DNA from: Scalindua sp964584595
GTDB lineage: Bacteria; Planctomycetota; Brocadiia; Brocadiales; Scalinduaceae
NCBI GenBank assembly: GCA_964584595.1
Contig: CAZPAM010000003.1
Location: 1 to 64,000 of the forward strand
Length of the DNA stretch: 64,000 nt
Direction: 5' to 3'
The position numbers were made by a program, and so were the translations under genes. The stretch's first letter is position 1, and the number at the start of each line of letters is the position of its first letter. Under the pieces are notes generated by a model that saw only the letters and a list, made by a program, of their open reading frames with translations, was not told the origin of the DNA and searched no databases. Shown in pieces: positions 59,996 to 64,000 of the stretch.

Positions 59996-61447
59996 ATGTT
60001 AGATAAAAATACCATATATGCAATTACTATTATAGTCTCAGGCTTCCTGGCAAGGTTGGTGAATATAACAAAGCCCATACTTGAAGTTGCCATGTGGAGG
60101 CAATGTGATACCGCGTCTATTGCCCGCAACTTTTATTACAACGGAATGAATATCTTCTATCCTCAGGTAATGCAAGGCGGTGCCACCGAGGGGTATATAG
60201 GAGGGACGGAGTTTCAGATATATCCGTTTACTGTTGCAATGTTATACCAGATATTTGGTGTACACGAGTACCTGGGTAGATTAGTTTCTATACTTGCTTT
60301 CTGTGGAGGGGCATTTTTCTTATACAGATTGTCATGTAAATATGTAGGCAAATCAAGCAGTTTAATTGCCTTGCTGTTTTATACATTTAATCCTTATATC
60401 TTCTTTTATTCAAGGTCTTTTCAGCCGGATTCCAGTATGTTGTTCTTTTCGATCGCTATGCTTTACTTCTTCTCAGAGTGGATAGACAAGGGAAAATGGT
60501 GGAGATTTGTTCTGATGACATTGTTTGCTACACTAGCATTCCTTATTAAACTTCCCACGGTTTGTCTGGGATTACCTCTGTTGTATCTGTGTTTAAGAAA
60601 GTACAAGATTAATTTCATAATGCAGTGGAAGCTATGGCTTTTTGCTGCATCGAGCCTCACAGTTACTTTTCTTTGGTATAAATATTCCTACTACCTGTCA
60701 ACATTAAACGGTATTTATTTTGAGAAGTTCCAGCTTCCAGTTCTTTCAACATATTTGAACTCTTTTTTTTACAAAAGGGTGTTCTATACTGCAGTATTTG
60801 AGAAAGTACTGATATATATTGGTCCCTTATTTCTCGTTTTGGGAATTATTATTACGATTAAGAAGAAGGAGTTCAGGTTTGTTCACTATTGGCTGCTTGC
60901 GATAATTATATTCTTCTTTATTGGGGCTTATAAAGTTGTCGCTCATACATACTATACCATACCTATTGTAGCCCCTGCTTCAATATTGATTGGATATGCC
61001 ATTAGTAACTCGCTCAAATTGATTACTGCATACAGGATAAGGGGGATAAAAAGAGTTGCTTTAGTGGCACTGTATATAGCATTGATAGTGTCACTTCCCA
61101 TTATCAGTTATCACAAGATAACGGGCAGATATAATGCAAAAAGGATGGCAAAGGATTATCCAATATACAAAGTAGGCAAGGTTGTGGATGAGATAATACC
61201 AAAGAACGACCTTATTATAGGCTGTTTGTGGGGCGGTCCTCAAATCCTGTACTATTCCAACAGAAGGGGTTGGACAATGGGCACATATAGTTGTTCAGTA
61301 AAGAGTATAGAAGACTTAAGGCGGAAGGGTGCAAATTATTTTGTTACAACTGCAATGGATGAGATTGATGGCAGCGTACTGGACCATTTAAAGAGTAAGT
61401 GCGAAACTATCCGATCAACCAATGAGTACCTTATTGTCAAATTATAA
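59996..61447 (+). CDS. GT39-like polytopic glycosyltransferase
   Basis: A 483-residue membrane protein with about ten or more hydrophobic helices. The first periplasmic loop has acidic residues in WRQCDTASIARNFYYNG and EGYIGGTEFQIYPF, like the catalytic loop of the dolichyl-phosphate-mannose/ArnT (GT39/GT83) group, and SRSFQPDSSMLFFSIAMLYF follows. The C-terminal 80 residues are soluble and periplasmic (VGKVVDEIIPKNDLII). Such enzymes use polyprenyl-phosphate sugars on the outer face of the membrane to glycosylate proteins or lipids. The next gene begins right at its stop, so they are co-transcribed. Confidence 0.85.
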   Translation: MLDKNTIYAITIIVSGFLARLVNITKPILEVAMWRQCDTASIARNFYYNGMNIFYPQVMQGGATEGYIGGTEFQIYPFTVAMLYQIFGVHEYLGRLVSILAFCGGAFFLYRLSCKYVGKSSSLIALLFYTFNPYIFFYSRSFQPDSSMLFFSIAMLYFFSEWIDKGKWWRFVLMTLFATLAFLIKLPTVCLGLPLLYLCLRKYKINFIMQWKLWLFAASSLTVTFLWYKYSYYLSTLNGIYFEKFQLPVLSTYLNSFFYKRVFYTAVFEKVLIYIGPLFLVLGIIITIKKKEFRFVHYWLLAIIIFFFIGAYKVVAHTYYTIPIVAPASILIGYAISNSLKLITAYRIRGIKRVALVALYIALIVSLPIISYHKITGRYNAKRMAKDYPIYKVGKVVDEIIPKNDLIIGCLWGGPQILYYSNRRGWTMGTYSCSVKSIEDLRRKGANYFVTTAMDEIDGSVLDHLKSKCETIRSTNEYLIVKL

Positions 61448-61448
61448 G

Positions 61449-62309
61449 ATGCAAGAGAAGTTAGAATACGTAAATTGTGACTTGTGTAATAATAATGAAA
61501 CGACACTCCTGTTTACCAAGGATGATTACAAACATGTTAAATGCAATACATGCGGATTAATCTATGTCAACCCCAGACTAAGGCATTCCAAAGATAATCT
61601 GGATAGTTTCTATGCTTCAGACGAAGATCCTGAAGGCTTAATAAAGAGTCTTCTCCGCAGGGCTTATTCTGCCAGGAGGCAAAAGATTTTCTGCGCAGAA
61701 TTGAAGAAGATGGAAAGATACAGGGAGTCAAATAAAATCCTTGATATAGGGTGTTCATTCGGTGGATTTTTGTATGCAGCAAAGAATCTAGGCTGGGAAG
61801 CAAAAGGAATTGAGGCGGTTTATGACGTTGGTAAACACGGTAAAGAACTATATGGCCTGGACATCTTCTTTGGAACACTGGAAGAGGCAAAACTTGAACA
61901 TGCTTCATTTGACGTAATCAGACTAAATAATATTATAGAGCATATACCACTCCCTTCTCAATTTCTTGCAGACGTAAGCAAATTACTCAGGAAAGGAGGT
62001 TTGTTAAGTATTTCAACTCCTAATTTTGACAGTTACTCAGTCTCAATCTGTGGTAAAGAATGGATATACTTCGATGGTCAACACCATATCGTTTTATTCA
62101 CACCGACAACTTTAGAGAAAATCCTTGACAAAAATGGCTTTGCGACCGTACTTTTAAGCACAAAAGGGTTTCATATCAGAGTTAAAGATAATGTTTCTCA
62201 TAACCTCGCAAAAGAGACATTACTTAAACTATCAGAAAAAGCTATCACTCAATTTGTCCGTTTTACAAGAAAAGGCCATAGGCTGAAAATCTGGGCAGAG
62301 AAAAGATAA
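61449..62309 (+). CDS. Class I SAM-dependent methyltransferase with N-terminal zinc ribbon
   Basis: A 286-residue protein (from ATG 61449). A four-cysteine zinc ribbon opens it (NCDLCNNN and KCNTCGLIYVNPR), as in TylC3-type sugar C-methyltransferases and related glycan enzymes. The Rossmann core has ILDIGCSFGGFLYAAKNLGW (SAM loop), EAKGIEAV and FDVIRLNNIIEHIPLP, then GGLLSISTPNFDSYS. An ATG at 61422 would add 9 residues and overlap the upstream gene by 26 bases; neither start has a clear ribosome-binding site. The target is probably a sugar or lipid of the same pathway. The stop TAA abuts the next ATG. Confidence 0.88.
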   Translation: MQEKLEYVNCDLCNNNETTLLFTKDDYKHVKCNTCGLIYVNPRLRHSKDNLDSFYASDEDPEGLIKSLLRRAYSARRQKIFCAELKKMERYRESNKILDIGCSFGGFLYAAKNLGWEAKGIEAVYDVGKHGKELYGLDIFFGTLEEAKLEHASFDVIRLNNIIEHIPLPSQFLADVSKLLRKGGLLSISTPNFDSYSVSICGKEWIYFDGQHHIVLFTPTTLEKILDKNGFATVLLSTKGFHIRVKDNVSHNLAKETLLKLSEKAITQFVRFTRKGHRLKIWAEKR

Positions 62310-63170
62310 ATGCCAACAGTAAGCGTAATAATACATACTTTTAATAACGAAAAGTTTATTGCAGAGACTGTAGAATCAGTCCTCAGGCAGACATACAATG
62401 ACTATGAGATTGTTGTTGTTGATGATGGCTCAGAGGACGGTACACGTGATGCGCTTCTTCCATATATGCAGGATATAAGGTATCATTACAAGGAAAATGG
62501 TGGAATTGCAAGTGCCAAGAATGCAGGTATAAGTTTATCTAACTCTGAATTCATAGCTTTTCTTGACCATGATGATTTATGGGTTCCCGATAAACTCAAG
62601 ATACAGATGGAACATTTTAACAGTAACCCACAGATAGGATTGGTTTATGCTAAATATACCAGTTTCAGGAATGATAAAGAACTGAGAACAAAACCAGAGA
62701 AAGGATACAGTGGTTGGATATTTAAAGAACTTCTTTCCAAAAGCTTTATCCAGACTTCAACCGTGGTGGTAAAAAGGGAATGCTTGAATGCCGTTGGCCC
62801 ATATGATGAATCTTTTGCTCTTGGAGATGAATATGATATGTTTCTGAGAGTAGCAAAAAGATTCCAATGCGGTTTTGTTGATAAAGAGCTTACAAGGTAC
62901 AGAGTTCATGATAGAAATGCATCAAAAAATGATCTTCTTTTTGATAAGGAGAATCTAAGAGTTTTCAAAAAGGTTTACAACGGTTATACAGACCTTGATG
63001 AAAAAGAGAAAAAGATATTAAGGAAAAGAATTGCCATGTACAGCATCAGGGTTGCCGAAGGCCTTTACAACCAGGGTCAACTGAAAGAATCAAAGGAATA
63101 TAAAAAAGAAGCACGTGAGTATCTACCATTCTACAAGCGAATTACCAGTAATCTGACCTTCAAGACCTGA
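62310..63170 (+). CDS. Glycosyltransferase family 2
   Basis: A 286-residue GT-A enzyme. TVSVIIHTFNNEKFIAETVE begins the fold, with ETVESVLRQTYNDYEIVVVD, DGSEDGTRD, GGIASAKNAGIS and the metal motif FLDHDDLWVPDKL. SFALGDEYDMFLRVAKRF includes the ED-type catalytic base region. The C-terminal 80 residues are helical and Lys-rich. The ATG follows the methyltransferase stop with no gap, so translation is coupled. It adds one residue to the surface glycan; donor and acceptor are unknown. Confidence 0.93.
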   Translation: MPTVSVIIHTFNNEKFIAETVESVLRQTYNDYEIVVVDDGSEDGTRDALLPYMQDIRYHYKENGGIASAKNAGISLSNSEFIAFLDHDDLWVPDKLKIQMEHFNSNPQIGLVYAKYTSFRNDKELRTKPEKGYSGWIFKELLSKSFIQTSTVVVKRECLNAVGPYDESFALGDEYDMFLRVAKRFQCGFVDKELTRYRVHDRNASKNDLLFDKENLRVFKKVYNGYTDLDEKEKKILRKRIAMYSIRVAEGLYNQGQLKESKEYKKEAREYLPFYKRITSNLTFKT

Positions 63171-63201
63171 CGGCATCGCTAATTCTTCAAATAAGTGACA
63201 T

Positions 63202-64000
63202 ATGAAAATAGCCTTAAACATATATAAATATTTGCCGGTAAAAGGAGGAGGGGAAGGTTATCTCTCCAATTTTGCAGATCAGCTGGCAGAGAGAGGGCAC
63301 GAAGTACACATATTTGCCAGTGAGTGGGAGAACTATAATAGTCGATTGCACTATCATTCTATTCCGGTTATAAGATATCCTAAATTCCTTAAAGACGTTT
63401 CATTTGCCGTAAACAGTTGGCGAATGATGTCAGGCAAGGGTTTTGATATAGTACAGGTTGTTGGTAGGGCGCTTGGGATGAATGTGTTTAATCCACACTG
63501 CGGAGTGGAAAAGGCATGGTTGAGACAGGATATTCTGTCAGCAAGTTGTCCTTTTTCCAGATTCCTGAAATACATAACGAGATTGTTCAGCCTCAGACAG
63601 AATTTTATTTTATGGTTGGACCGAAAACAGTATACGGATAAAGGTGTATCCAGGATTATCGCCATATCCGACATGATAAAGAATGATATTATTGAGCGCT
63701 ACAATATAGACCATCAAAAGATAAAAGTAGTTTATAATGGTGTAGACCTTCAGAGATTCACTCCAGACAACAGGAACAAATACAGGAAGATTGTAAGGGA
63801 GAGACTCTCTTTAGGTGAAGAGTTTGTAATCTTATACATAAGTAATAACTTCAGGCTAAAGGGCCTTCTCACACTGATAAAGGCACTGGGAGAACTCAAG
63901 AAATCACGTAATGATTTTAAAGCCTTAATAATAGGAAGAGGTAGAGATTCTTCATACCGTAAAATTGCGAAGAAACTCAACTGCCTGGAGAATTTGGTGT
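63202..64000 (+). CDS. Glycosyltransferase family 4, 3' end outside window
   Basis: The frame starts at ATG 63202, 31 bases after the previous stop, and is open to the right edge (266 codons). It begins MKIALNIYKYLPVKGGGEGY, the GGxE loop of GT4 enzymes, continues with GFDIVQVVGRALGMNVFNPH and IAISDMIKNDIIERYN, and reaches the donor domain with VVYNGVDLQRFTPD, LYISNNFRLKGLLTLIKALG and ALIIGRGRDSSYRK. This order resembles WaaG-like LPS core glucosyltransferases. Roughly the last 80-110 residues are missing from the window. It is in the same operon as the methyltransferase and GT2 genes. Confidence 0.9.
   Translation, partial: MKIALNIYKYLPVKGGGEGYLSNFADQLAERGHEVHIFASEWENYNSRLHYHSIPVIRYPKFLKDVSFAVNSWRMMSGKGFDIVQVVGRALGMNVFNPHCGVEKAWLRQDILSASCPFSRFLKYITRLFSLRQNFILWLDRKQYTDKGVSRIIAISDMIKNDIIERYNIDHQKIKVVYNGVDLQRFTPDNRNKYRKIVRERLSLGEEFVILYISNNFRLKGLLTLIKALGELKKSRNDFKALIIGRGRDSSYRKIAKKLNCLENLV

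Overview
The window is 64 kb of an AT-rich bacterial genome with densely packed genes, short operons and no rRNA, tRNA, CRISPR array, phage or insertion sequence that I can recognise. A 100-N block at 27420-27519 shows it is a draft or metagenome-assembled scaffold. The gene content (one-chain pyruvate:ferredoxin oxidoreductase, two-subunit class I fumarase, NADP-type isocitrate dehydrogenase, bacteriohemerythrins, a rubrerythrin-like protein, GyrA with a planctomycete-like QRDR, a double nucleoside-diphosphate-kinase protein) fits an anaerobic or microaerophilic Planctomycetota/PVC bacterium, possibly of the anammox (Brocadiales/Scalindua) type. This assignment is inference from gene style; no marker gene here decides it.

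Layout. 0-9 kb, plus strand: end of an acidic membrane protein, a PilZ protein, a large AsmA-like protein with four internal repeats, then ftsH, an HtrA-like protein lacking the catalytic serine, and scpB. 9-12.7 kb, minus: pyruvate:ferredoxin oxidoreductase. 13-16 kb, plus: ECF sigma factor with zinc anti-sigma factor, a DUF2064 protein and a DUF3108 protein. 16-20.4 kb, minus: flippase-like membrane protein, small-molecule kinase, radical SAM protein and TIM-barrel protein. 20.4-27.3 kb is the loosest part: an unrecognised secreted protein and a duplicated copy of its 3' end, two bacteriohemerythrins, a 45-residue protein sharing a duplicated 35-bp leader, a GC-rich methyltransferase gene of foreign look, and several families of dispersed intergenic repeats. 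27.3-31 kb, minus: GNAT and rubrerythrin fragments at the assembly gap, then a molybdopterin oxidoreductase overlapping isocitrate dehydrogenase. 31-34 kb, plus: CysQ, an M48 lipoprotein peptidase and a potassium channel. 34-50.7 kb, almost all minus: glyoxalase-like protein, JAMM-like secreted protein, fumarase, GGDEF response regulator, gyrA, metallo-beta-lactamase-fold hydrolase, double NDK protein, dnaE, and an NtrC-type regulator with its membrane histidine kinase.

49.6-64 kb is a surface-glycan region: radical SAM/SPASM protein, carbamoyltransferase, DUF1566 protein, TauE/SafE permease, several GT4 and GT2 glycosyltransferases, a DegT aminotransferase, a nucleotide-sugar SDR, a second DegT-family protein with the signature of a PMP/iron-sulfur 3-dehydratase, a GT39-like membrane glycosyltransferase and a methyltransferase. 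Together these look able to make and modify an unusual (probably deoxy or amino) sugar and attach it to a cell-surface polymer.

The most interesting points are catalytic-site changes in otherwise intact genes: HtrA Ser to Tyr, hemerythrin Asp to Val, SDR Tyr/Lys to Asn/Asn, DegT Lys to His with a Cys cluster, and GyrA Ser83/Asp87 to Gln/Pro. Others are the tandem NDK architecture, the duplicated leader that links a tiny protein to a hemerythrin pair, and the repeat-rich 20-27 kb region. All family assignments were made by reading motifs; none was checked against a database.
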